From assembly GCA_947561395.2 (NCBI GenBank), contig OX387186.1, positions 50,053,220 through 50,117,219 on the forward strand: a DNA stretch of 64,000 bases, given 5' to 3'. The position numbers and the translations under genes were made by a program. The notes beneath the pieces were generated by a model. That model did no database searches. It saw only the letters and a program-made list of their open reading frames with translations, and was not told the DNA's origin. How positions within the stretch are numbered: position 1 is the first letter of the stretch; each line of letters begins with the position of its first letter. Positions 1-12,500 of this stretch are shown in pieces. This DNA is from Buxus sempervirens (lineage: Eukaryota; Streptophyta; Magnoliopsida; Buxales; Buxaceae).

Positions 1-95
1 ACCCTCGTTTCAGTTTTAGTGCATCATTCGCTCTCCGAAGGAACCCCAAATACGAGAAGCCAAGGACAAAATAATTCAACAGAGATCAATTCACG
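1..95 (+). other. FGT1 5' leader (probable 5'UTR)
   Basis: The 95 bases before the ATG are not part of the FGT1 reading frame and have no in-frame upstream ATG. A short unrelated frame opens at 19 and runs into the coding region; it could be an upstream ORF or chance. The transcription start is outside or near the left edge. No TATA box is identifiable. Confidence 0.5.
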
Positions 96-587
96 ATGGG
101 TAAGCCGTCGGTGCCTCTGCCGCTGGCCCCACCACTGCCGTTGCAAGGTGTTTGCAGAGTCCGTTGTGCCGGTTGCCGTAAGATCTTATCTGTGGCTGCC
201 GGTCGGACTGAATTCGTATGCCCGACGTGCCAATTGACTCAGATTCTTCCGCCGGAGCTGACGCGACCGCCGGAGCTGATGCGACCGCCGGAGCTGATGA
301 GACCGCCGGAGCTGATGCGACCGCCGGAGCTGATGCGACCGCCGGAGCTGATGCGACCACCGGAGCTGATGCGACTGCCGGAGCTGACGCGACCGCCGGT
401 GCCGCCTCACGGAATCGATCCAACGAAAATCCAGCTTTCTTGTGTTCACTGCAAGGCCCTTCTCAACGTTCCTCATGGCCTCTTACGGTTTACTTGCCCG
501 CAGTGCGGTATTGACCTAGCTGTCGACGTCTCTACTCTCAAGCAATACCTTCTACCCCCTCCGGAACCTCCCGAAGAAGTCAATGAG
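96..587 (+). CDS. FGT1: FGT1 exon 1: two LSD1-type zinc fingers and PPELxR repeat
   Basis: Residues 1-164. The first zinc ribbon has CAGC and CPTC pairs (24-27, 42-45), the second CVHC and CPQC (116-119, 134-137). Between them are eight PPELxR hexapeptides (52-99). After the second finger come a Pro-rich stretch and EEVNE, where the donor GT follows GAG. Phase 0 at the 3' end matches exon 2. The open frame runs on to 698, but the extra residues do not resemble the family. Confidence 0.95.
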
Positions 588-3500
588 GTTTTTCAGATTA
601 CTCTCACTTGTTATGTAAACCTATTTACTTTGATTGTACGCTTTCAAATTCGCTTGGTTCATTTGATATTCCGGTGGCTTTTTGAAAGCCCTAATTAATT
701 GTCTTAGAAAGGCTCATTGTGCTCTGCTAAAATGGAAGAATAATTTTGTTTCCTTTTGTGGTCGTTGCATTTAATTTATCCTTTTTTTTTTCTTTTTTTG
801 CTATATCTGCCAATTTGGTTGCTTACTGCAAGTTAGGATCTAGGTTACTAGTTCATTTAAAGGAGCATAGTAATTTTGTCTTGAAGTTTGACACGTCAGA
901 ATACTATGATATAATGATTGACGATAAAAGCGTGATGATAATCCTATGTGATAAGTGATAATTTAGGTTGAATGATTAGTTCATCATGGTAAAGAGACAG
1001 CACACACAATGAAGATGAAGACATAATATCAACAATGGTGTGCCCAAAGTCTGCTGTTTTTAGAAAACTTCAAGCATGATAAAACGGGATTGAAATGATA
1101 ATAACTTAACTCTATAGAGCACTACTTAACCAGGAGGAAGATGAAGCTCATCAACCAATGGAGACATTCAATGTTGTACTTATTATTGTGGAACAAGCTT
1201 ATTCATCACACCTTGAAATAAAATTAAGATTAAAAGCTACTGACTTAGAAAACTTCAAGAATGAGAGATAGGACTAAAATGACAACAACTCTGAAGAATA
1301 CTAATTAAAATACCAGAGAAATAAGGCTTGATCAAAGGAAATATCCAAAATATTTATATCAGCTTAAAAGCCAATGATTTAGAACACTGAAGAGCATTAC
1401 TTAAAATAAGAGAAAAATAGGCTTATCAACCAAAGGAGACATCCTATACTCTACCGATGTTGCAGCATAAGCTTATATGTCATTGCTTGAAATTATATAT
1501 GCTCTTAATCTATCAACTTTCATCTTTACCCATCAGCAAAAATGGAAAACAATCCATATGCGTTACAAAGTTCAAGAATTAGAAATAGGACTGAAATGGT
1601 AATGTTATTTTAAAGAGAAATGTTTAAACAAAGAGGAAAATAAAGTTCATTGATTGCAGGAGACATTAGAAATTATCACAATTATTGTGGAATAAAATCA
1701 TTCATCACATCCTAAAATGGTAGAAGCTAAAAAAATTTTGATATAAAAAAAAAAAAGAAGCATGGGAAATAAGACTGAAAGACAGCAACATAGTTTTGAA
1801 GAGCGGTACTTGAAATAGAAAGTAAATAAAGCTCATCAACAAAGGGAGATGTCCAAGATTGTACAAACTATTATGAAATAAGGCCATGAGTTGCACCATG
1901 AAATTGTAAGAAAGTGCAATGGGGAAATGACCATTAAAAACTGAATTTTTTTTCTTGAAAATTGTCTTGGTTTCCATCCATTAATTTTTAGCACCAATGA
2001 CAGCTTGAAATTGAGATTGTATTTTTACTAACTGAAGAAAAATTTAACTTAGATATGTAATGTTGTTTTATATTATTATATTTGGGCGTTGTAAGTTTCA
2101 AGGCTAGCTAAAGGAGAGTTGAATTAGGTTAGTGGTTGATGTAAAATTTTGATAAATCTCTTATGATATGAATCTTAAACTATAATCATTGGTAAGGATA
2201 TTGTGTAAAGAATTACAGCTGGATGGCTTAAGTGGATATTTGCTTCTAGAATGTGATAAGATCAACTTATTTCACTCAAACTATAATGGAAATTTAATAT
2301 TGCGATTATTAAGACTTGCTAAGGTGTATGGAACAAAATGTTAAGTAACAAAGGAGCAACATATGCATAGGATTTTGAGGTGAGGATATTCAGCTGGATG
2401 TGTGAGAAGGCCAAGAAAGATGGCATTAAGCACATGTTAGAGTATCTAGCTCTTGCCCTAATGGAAGTTAAGATAGGGGAAATTAGGTAAGTTGTTTTGC
2501 ACATGTAAAGAAATGTCCCGGGTAGAGGTGTGAAAGGACTTGAGGGTGCAATCATTGAAAGGTCTAAGCAGTCAAGAAGAAGAGCAAAACAAACCTGGAT
2601 GGAGTTAGCTAAAAAGATTTGGATATTCATAACTTGAAATAAGACACGACTTTGAACGGATTGAGATGGAGGAATAAGTTTTATATTTCCTATCCCAATT
2701 ACTTGGGACAAAGTATTTTGTCGTGGTTGTTGTATTTGTATCAGTGTTTACAGTTTTGGAGACATGCAGCCGGAAATTATTTTTTTTTTGGGTTAGTGAC
2801 ACGTTTTTGATAAGTAATGATATTTGATTAAAAGAAAGTCGGTACATAGTACCTCCTAGTGTGAAAATACAAGTGTGTATGAGGATTCCCTTTCCAAGAA
2901 CAAAAAAACATCGAAAAGGGCTTAGAACTATAACCTATCTCTGAAGCTATCCACAACACATGTACAAATAACCCATGACCCATGTACAAATCTGTCAACA
3001 AAAGTAAAACATCATACTAAACTGAACACATCCCAAAAAACTCATCAGTAACTGGGCTACAATAGAAATTCGATCTTTGAACTCCATGCTTTGCTAGTCT
3101 ATCTGCAATTGCATTTGCCTCTCTTGGTACGTGACTGAACGAGGCATTCAGATCACGTGCCAAGAATCTTTCTCAATTTATGATATGTGATAACCTCCAT
3201 GATCCAAGGACATCGTTGCGCATCCATCTCGTGATCGTAGCTGAGTCTCCTTCAATGATGCAATGTGTATAACCCTTTTCACAAGTTTCACAAGTTCAAA
3301 ATCGTCGATTTGCATTTCTGGCGATTTTGGCGGCATTCCGGCTAATTGGGGTGGCGTGCCGAGTGAAATGGGGCGAAATGAGTGAGAGGGATGTGAAACG
3401 GAAATCTCTTTAATTACCATTGGTGATTTGTGTTAGCATGCCGGTGAAATTTCCCCAAAATAAAAAAAAATTCTAGTTTTTTGCCCTCTTTGATTTTTAC

Positions 3501-6500
3501 ACTGTCCGACATGCCGGCGAAATTTCGTTTCGTGTGGCATCTAAAACAATAAACCTTGATTTGTATATGATATAGTATTTGGAGTTCTAATTTGGTAGAT
3601 TTTGGATAGAAAAGAATATCGAATAAATAAGTTGATGCCATTGAACTCATGTATGAGGGAGCAATAAGTAGTGTGAAAATAGTTGGAAGTGAGACAAATG
3701 AGTTTCAAAATAGGTTTATTTCAAGTTCAGCTATGATTCTTCTTCCTTTTGTTTTGATTGTGGGATAAATGAAAATTTATATTTCAGAGGAGTGCTCTGA
3801 AGCATACTCTTTGTAGATGATATTATTTGATAGACCGAATTAAAGAGGGGGAAGATGCAAACAAGAAGCATACAATGCTAACTTAAGTTAAGACTGAATT
3901 TTTTTGGCGTATATATTTAGCATAAAGGCTGAAGGAATGCTGAGAATTGAAAGCCATTTGATTCCTAAAATTCACCGCTTCCTTATCTTGTTATAATTAT
4001 CTTTAATTTAAAGGACTGAAGAAATGCTGGGGACTGAAATCCAGTTGACTCCTAAAATTCGGCCGCTTCCTTATCTTGTTATAATCATCTCTAAAGAGGT
4101 AACTATTAATGAGGATGTCTCTTAAAAAAAATAAAGCTACATGGCTCAAGTGGAGAGATACTTTTTTTGAGGACACTTCATATCGGTAATTGGGATAGGA
4201 AATATAAAACCTATTTCTCCATTCCAATCTGTCCAAAGTCATATCTTAATTCAGTACTTCATAAAAAATGTGTTAGTTTTAGCCAAAAGGCATTTAGTAG
4301 GTTTATTGTGGTGTTTAGAGTAGAATTTTGGGCAACAAATCTTCATATCGGTAGGATAAACATTGTTAGATGAGAATGTCAAGATGGATCTGTGGAAAGA
4401 CTTAAGGATAAGGTAAAAATGATTATTTTGGAGAATATTTAGAACTAGCCTTAATAAGAGATCAGATAACGGAAAATTAGTGAATATGGTTTAGGCATAT
4501 GAAATATAGACGTAGGAGGGGTGATCGTGAAAAAGGAATGAAGGGTTGCATATTGAAAATCTGAACAAACAAGATGAAGACCTGAAAGGACTTAGATGGA
4601 TTCATTTAGAAATTATTGATGCATATAATCTGGTTGAATATATGGTTTTTGACAAATTTGGATGTTGGGGTATGAGTCTTGTTGCCAACTCCAATAGTTG
4701 AGAAAATGTTTTTCCTCTTTTCCTGTTATTGTTTTTGTTTTAGGATAATTTCAGCTTCAATAGTTGAACTTACTATCCAAATTGAGATGTAATCAGATTT
4801 TTAAGGGATCCGCCCCTAGGATTGAAGGAATCGAAAGATAAGAGATTCCAATTTAGTTCACACTTGAATCAAGACCTTAAGTTAGCACTTCTATGCTGTG
4901 ATGATTTTTTTCCCCTAACTGTACTAATCCAGTAATTTACTATGGCACTGGATTTTATTACTAAGTTGAATTTATACACAATTACTTCTTTACGTTAGTG
5001 CCTTCATACAAGGAAGAATATTTTCATGAATGACACTAGCTAAATTTTGTATTTATATATGGATGGCGGTATTAAATGTGCTATGGTGAACATAAATAAG
5101 GATATTCAATGTGCTATAAAAATGCCATATTTTTATAGGGCAAGTTTAATATATGTATAATATTAGAAAGAAATTTACAAGTATGAGCATATATGATGTG
5201 TATATGAATTAGATACTCTGCTTGAAACCATTTAACACTAGCTTCAGAAACTGTACCTCCATTTAAGTTATGGGTATCCAAATATTTTTGACAATTAAGG
5301 TTCTTTTTGGTCTTCTTCTTGCCATCTTAGATACATGAACTCTACTCCTCACACCTCTTCATATCTGCTTATTTTGGTATTCTCTTTAGTTTCCAAACGA
5401 ACCTTAATTTCCTTTCTTTTATCTCTTATTTGGGTGACACTTACACGGGTCTCTGATATTTCCATTCGTTACCTTATACTTTCTTGTTTCTCGTACATTC
5501 ATTTCAGCATCCTCATCTTTGCAACACTCATCCCATGCATATGTTGCTTTACTGTTGTCCATAATTTTGATCAATATATCCATATATGTTTTTGAAAATT
5601 TTCTGTCTTCATAATTTGTTGACTTCTAAAAAACTATGTCATATGTGCATCCATAAACCAACATGCATTTTGGATGTAAATAATTAGCAGCAACGAAATT
5701 CAAAACCTTGTTTGGGACGTATTATTGAATTATGAATTTTTAGAAAATTGTTCTTGTACACTAGTTAACTCTCTCATCCACCAACATTTCCTACACCCCA
5801 AAGAAAGGAAAAAAGAAGAAAAAAAGAAATTAAGTTTGTCCTGTTTATATGTAGTGTGGATTTATGAGTTAGAGCTACATCTTTGGGTACTTTTTATATG
5901 CCTGTATTAGTTTCTTATTTTCCACAAAAGGATGACGGAGTATATACAATAAAAAACTGAAACCAAATTAATATAAATCAACTCATTTCTTTTTATAAAT
6001 TTTCAGCTTAATTCTTAAATATTTAATCCCAATATTATTTTAGATTTCCTTTTAATTGTTAAAAATCAAATTGGTCTTGCTGTTTTAGCTGAAGGAATGA
6101 GCAGAATAAAGTACAATAAGGTCGAAGGGCAAAGAGAGGTTTTGTTGCTAAACTTGTCTATAGCTTCTGGAGCTTTGGTGGAAATCATTTTGACCAGAAA
6201 TGGTTATACGTGCTCTCATAGGAACTGTTTGAACTTTAATAATATGCATATTATTAGTTTGGACAGGATATTTTCTTGATGTTGACATTGATAAATTTCC
6301 TTGAAATCTCAAACGGAAATATGTGCAAAATTGTCCTGATTTCTTTCCCCATAAAATTTTTAAATATATACAAGTTCTTGAATATGTAGTTGTGATGTTA
6401 TTAGTCTAGTCTTTGGCATTGTAACTTCGCTCTCTAAGTCCTAAACCTGTCAGGTAGCCGTAGATGTGGAGCGGGAAGAAGATGAAGGTGGTATGGCTGG

Positions 6501-9500
6501 AGAAACATTTATGGATTATGTAAGTAGTTTGGGTCATGAACATTGTGTTTCAGAGTTGCGATCTGTGTCTTACCAATCCTCCCCTAAAACAAACTTACTC
6601 CCGTGCCTGCACTCCCCTGCCCCCCCAACCCCCGACCAAAACTATTTTGGTTCTCTGCCTAGACTTGTCGTGGAAACTGATAAAACTGCAGTTAGATGAG
6701 TATCTTATAGTTTTATTGTCTGCAGCACCCTCCCAGATTGTCAATTGGTCCTCCTCATCCTGATCCTGTTGTGGAAACATCTTCCTTGTCAGCTGTGCAG
6801 CCTCCGGAACCTACATATGATCTAAAGATAAAGGATGACCTGGAAAGATCTAGAGCATTATCATGCTTGCAGATTGAAACAATTGTCTATGCTTGTCAGG
6901 TTGTTTTTATGTCCTAGCTTTCTGGATAAAAATTCTGCATCTGTAGGCTTCTGATTTGGTCATTGGTTTTTTATACAGCGACATCTTCAACATCTCCAGA
7001 TTGGTGCTAGGGCGGGATTCTTCATTGGAGATGGAGCTGGTGTAGGCAAAGGTAGAACAATTGCAGGGTTGATATGGGAGAATTGGTACCATGGGAGGAA
7101 AAAAGCATTGTGAGTATAAGGAGACGGTATTTGCATCAGTGTATATCACTAGAGTTAAAAATCACATAGTTTATTGTTATTGGATGTGAACTTTTATCAG
7201 CGTTTGAAATTGTCGTCTTTGGTTAGGTAGGTTGCATTTTTTCCAATTCATTGGTTTCAGTTGTTTCACAGGTGGATTTCTGTCGGTTCTGACCTGAAAT
7301 TTGATGCAAGAAGGGACTTGGATGATGTGGGTGCAGTTTGCATTGAAGGTAAAGACTTAAAATGCTTTCTTTTTCCTTTTATTTTCGTTTTCCTTTCTGT
7401 TTCTGTTTTTGTTTTTGTTTTTGTTTTCCTTCTCTCCTTTTCTTTTCTCTTTTGATGTATTATTAGAAGTTTTTTAAATATAATATGTAAAAATAAGAAA
7501 ATAGGAAGGAAAGAGAAGAGTGAGGGAGCAGAAAATGGGAGAAATCAAGAATTTATTCTTCCTTGTCATGTGACTCTCATTGCAGTTTTAACTTATTGGT
7601 AAATGACTAAACTGCCTTAATATTATCAACAATGCAAGAAGTTATTCTTCCTTGTCATGTGTCTCTCCTCTTAATTTTAACTTAATTGTAAATGACCAAA
7701 CTGCCTTATTATTAACAACAATAAATGACACTTTTAGCACTCTTTCTCAGGCTAGAGCATCCATATAATAAATTCTTGCTTAATTTCAAATAAAATCAAC
7801 CCTCATCCGACCAAATGATTTAGTTAACAAATTAATTAACTTGATTCTCTGGCCTACAAATGGAGCACATATCATAGCAATCAAGATCTGTTCCTTTAAA
7901 AATGACAATCCACTTTATTATGATTGGTTTGATGAACCATAGGATTAGCTGGAACAAGATTTTGGTAATCATAATAAAGGTTCGTTGAACCTATAATCTG
8001 GAATCTTATGAAATCTCTATAGGTTAGCAAAGAATTAGTTTCATCAAGTAATTCTAATTAATACATCGATTGAGACAATAAGATCTGTTTAGATCTGGCT
8101 ACCTCGATGACTAGAGTGTATCTCAAGTTGCTATGATCCCGAGTACCCAATATGCTGGTAAGAAAATTCCACTGATCTTGAATACCTCATTTATCAGTCT
8201 CTGTGAGCCTAACGTAAGCAACAAACGCTATCAATATAGTAATATTACTAGATGGTTTTCTGCTAAAAACAAAATTATCAAATTTACGTTTTCTTAGAAA
8301 AATTCCATAACTATCTCGCTGAAATTCTCAAACCAAGTTGGTGGGACAATTTTAGGCCACAAAATTACCTTTTTTGAGTTGTACCATTTTTTATAGCAGC
8401 AAACCCAGGCAGTTACTTTGTGTGGACTTCTTTCAGTATGTTACCATGAATAAATATAATTTACACATCTCGCTAGTACAAAGGCAAGCCTTAATTAGCT
8501 TCTAGGGAAATCATTATAGGAGGAAGAGTATCAATATAATCCACATCAGAAGTTTGGGAATAACTTTTTGCAACAATTGTGCCTTCAATCTGTTTATAGT
8601 GCGAGCATAATGGCGTTTAATTGTTAACAACTATTTATGACTAACTACAATGGGATCGGGATTATCTGTTTGAAAATTTTTGGTCTACTACTTCAGTAAA
8701 GAATGCATCTCTTCTTCCAGAGCAGAGCTTTCATTCAATCAAGATGGTTTAATGCCTTGGAGACTGATTTAAGAGCAGAAGATCTATCCAAGGAGTGAGG
8801 GAATCAATAGTAAGTGGGAGTCAAGTCATGATGGCAGCAATAGAAGAATAGGATGACATTTATTAGTGTACTTTTTTATGCGATGAGCATTAGAAATCTC
8901 AAGACCAGTAATAAGCTGAAAAATTGCTATCTCAAAAGATGTATTATTCAAGTTAGGAGTTTGATCAGGTAGTGATATTGAAAGTGTGGAGTCTATCTTT
9001 GGAGTTTGCACAGGAATATCAATAAGAGCTGGCATAGGAATGTCAACCAAATCTGAACTGATACCTTATAGCCACAGAGAAAATTTAATAAACTCAAAGC
9101 AAGTAATATTAACAGAGATAAAATACGTAACTCTGGATTGTTAACAGTCTTACCCTTTTTGATACAATAGTAACTAATGAAGGCATATTCTTTAGAATAC
9201 AATTTGTTGTTACGAGGTTCAAGTTAATGCACTAAACATGCACAACCAAAGATACTAGGAATCATGAGAAATAAAGGAGCTCCTGGAAGCATTACAGAAT
9301 ATGAAGACTGTACCCCAAAATTCCAAATCCTAAAGAGGGTGTACAGTTAACATGCTGTGGGAATAGTATCAGCCCAAGAGGTTTTAATGACATTCATTTA
9401 CACTACTAATAAAAGTATGAACTACCTGTTTCTTATTTTCTCATACCCAAAATATTCTATTTTATATTTCTAATTCCAAAAACCTTTACCCAATTTTGAT

Positions 9501-12500
9501 TTTCAACAAAAACACAAACTACCTCAAGTGGTTTTTATTTTCACATACCCAATTTTGACATGACTTGGCTGAATTGCATCATTTTTGGCCAATACTTGAA
9601 ATCTTTATTCCTATTCCATCAGAAGTAACCTTATTCCTTTGATGGCTGTTTGAAAAAAAAATCCCCAAACTTAATTGTCATCATATGGTCAATTAAGGAA
9701 CATCCTGTCCCTTATCTTTTTGTAAACGGATTTATGGTTACTCTATCAACTTTCTAATAGGAACAATTGGCATTAGAGCGAGTTGTTTTGAGACTAATGC
9801 ATAGTTGGATGGCGTGCCAACTGGCAGGAGATGATATTCCCATAGAGGACTACTTGTTATGTAATAATTTTTATGAGCTGGAAAGAAGGATGTGATTATA
9901 AGTAGAATGTTCAGCCTTGTTTATCCTTGTTTGATCCATGCCTAGAGATGATCCTAAGCTAGATTAGTAGAATCTATTTGCTCCGGTATAGAATTTGTGT
10001 ACTGTAATCATGGTTCAAAGTATCGTATCGATGTGCTGTATCGGATGATCCAAAAACTGAAACGTATCGAGGATACGCACTAAAATGGTGGATACGGTGG
10101 ATACATAAAACAAAACCTATCTAGATAGAAAAACAAGTTAAAAATATGTCAAATAAACATGTTTCTAGCATTATAGGATTACACAAGGAGTAACACACTA
10201 AGTTATTAACACTTAAAACATCAAAATCAACGATGCATAAGTAACATAACTATCATAAGTTCATAACACAACATTCTCCATAATTCATAACATACAAATA
10301 GGTGGTTCCAAAATCCAAACATACAAAGTTACCCCATGGTCCCCGTCTTCAATGCCAGAAGGAGTGACGTGCAGGTTCATCTTCAGCTTCTTCATAATCG
10401 GCCAATGGCACGTTATGCGTGCGTTGAACATGCTAACAATAAGAAGCCCAATCCATATAATTTCGATACCATGCCTCATACTCCCTTCTAAATTGCTCAT
10501 ACTGTGTTAAAGTAGGCCTATAATAACCCCCAACATTATCACCATAGTGACCATACTGATCCATTTGCTGCCCATAAGATGATGATCCCTCCTGGCCATA
10601 CACATAGCCTGTATGCTCATAACCATATCCATAACTAAGCCGATAAGATGACCCCCCCTGGCCATAACCATAATCATACGAAGAAGATGACCTCTCCTGG
10701 GTACGCCCAAAAGACGACGACCTCGACCCTGAATGTGGTCCACCTCCAAATATGCCTGAAAGACCAACATTAATCAAGTCCATTCCTTGTGTAATGGCAT
10801 CTAAACCATGTCCATCTGGCCTCATCACATCATCATGTCTTGATCCTGGTGCTGGATGGCCCCCACATCGTGTCCGATGATAAAGATTATGAACGGAAGG
10901 AGGATATCCCCCATGGCCACTACCATGATCATACTGCTGCTCCTGCTCCTGCTCCTCAACCTCCTCTTTAATGTGAATACCACCACCATAGCCACTACTA
11001 CCACCTTGTGGTGGATTGGGTGGTGATGAAGGACTTTCACGACGTCCAACATCATCATCGTCATCATCTCCATCATCGTCGTCGACGTCATCCTCGTCAC
11101 CATCATCAGGAGGATTACGACCCACTCAAGTACTACTGCTCACCCTAGCTCGACTGCTTCCTGCAGCTCTCGTATTTCCTCTTCCCTCATCATCACTAAA
11201 TCTGTTGACCAAGTTTGCCACATAGCTACTTGGTCTGGTAGGCCTCCCCTCATCATCTAATTCATCAAGCACTACCTCCTCTGGATTATTCAACCACTCC
11301 TTGAGAAGCTCAGCTTCATCAAAATCAAATATGTGTGCAGGGTCAATCGGCCTAAACTCGTCCTCTCCCCTTCTGCTTTGCTTTTGAAGATGTTGTATCT
11401 TTAGCCTCATGTTGTAGTGCACAAAAACCAGCTTCTCCAACTTTGCATAACTCAAACGGTTCCGCACTTTAGTGTGGATGAGAGAAAAAATGTTCTAGTT
11501 TCTTTCACATCCACTGGATGAAGCTGTCTGTGATAAAAGTCTTAGTGCAATTCTTCTCAAATTTGGTGCATCGGTTCCATACAAGAACTACCACTCAACT
11601 GCAGAAATAACAAAAAAAATAAGAAAAATGAATCCCTTTCACATACAAATTATACAATTTACTTGAACAATGAAAATAAGTACTTTCATTGTTTAATTTC
11701 TATTACCTGGCTCACATGTAGTCCGTGCCCTAATAGCGGCTGGATCTCCAAAGCCATACGTAGTAGGGGTGCAACTCGGTTCGGTTCGGTCTGGGTTGAT
11801 GCCAACCCAAGACCAAACCGACATTACATATAGTGAACCCAAAACCGAACCGAACCGAATTAAAAACCGAAAACCTAAAACCGAAACCCGAACCGATATT
11901 AAATAAAATAACCGAAACCCAAACCGAACTGAACCGACTTACATGAGATCAGTTCGGTTCGGTTCGGGTCGGGTCGAGTCGGGTCGCGTTATACCTGACC
12001 TATTTTCCATTACACGATGCTCATTTTTCATCTCCAAATCCTATTTGGACCAAAAAAGTCCTTACATAACTATAATCCAATTGATACTTGATACACAAAA
12101 AAATCCTTACATAACTACAATCCGTACATAACTACAATCCAGTTGATACACAAAAAAACATAACCAAAATAACACATAAACATTCCAATTGCTCCCATGA
12201 AATCTGTGAAGGCAATTAGTCCACCAATGCACAGTGCACACACCACCAAAGGCAGCAGCTTGAATATACAATACTTGTAAAGGAAATTCAGCAGAAGACA
12301 AAGTAGATTACATTAGTAACTCAAGGTATACAGATGAGGGAAGAGAGTGCAATTTTCCCCCTTTTCTGCAGCAGGATTACTCCTTTTTAGTTTGAGGTAT
12401 ACAACAGTTTTCATTACAAATTATACAAACAATATAACACAGATTTCAACATAGAGAAAGATACTTCAGTTATATTGGATGGGACTAGACATAATCCTAA

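Noticed and set aside
91-514. Long frames with Ala/Ser/Val, Arg/Gln/Leu or Ala/Gly/Asp/Thr repeats over exon 1, on both strands
   Set aside because: They are other-frame readings of the 18-bp minisatellite. Only the PPELxR frame carries the conserved zinc fingers.
588-698. Exon 1 reading through to the stop at 698
   Set aside because: The tail after VNE is hydrophobic and unlike the family. The donor at 588 joins in frame to the conserved EREEDEGG segment.
5335-5595. A small hydrophobic membrane protein on the + strand
   Set aside because: It is the complement of an RTE pol remnant.
10433-11125. An independent glycine/tyrosine-rich host protein
   Set aside because: It follows the hAT-A dimerisation region on the same strand inside the element, separated by a single stop.
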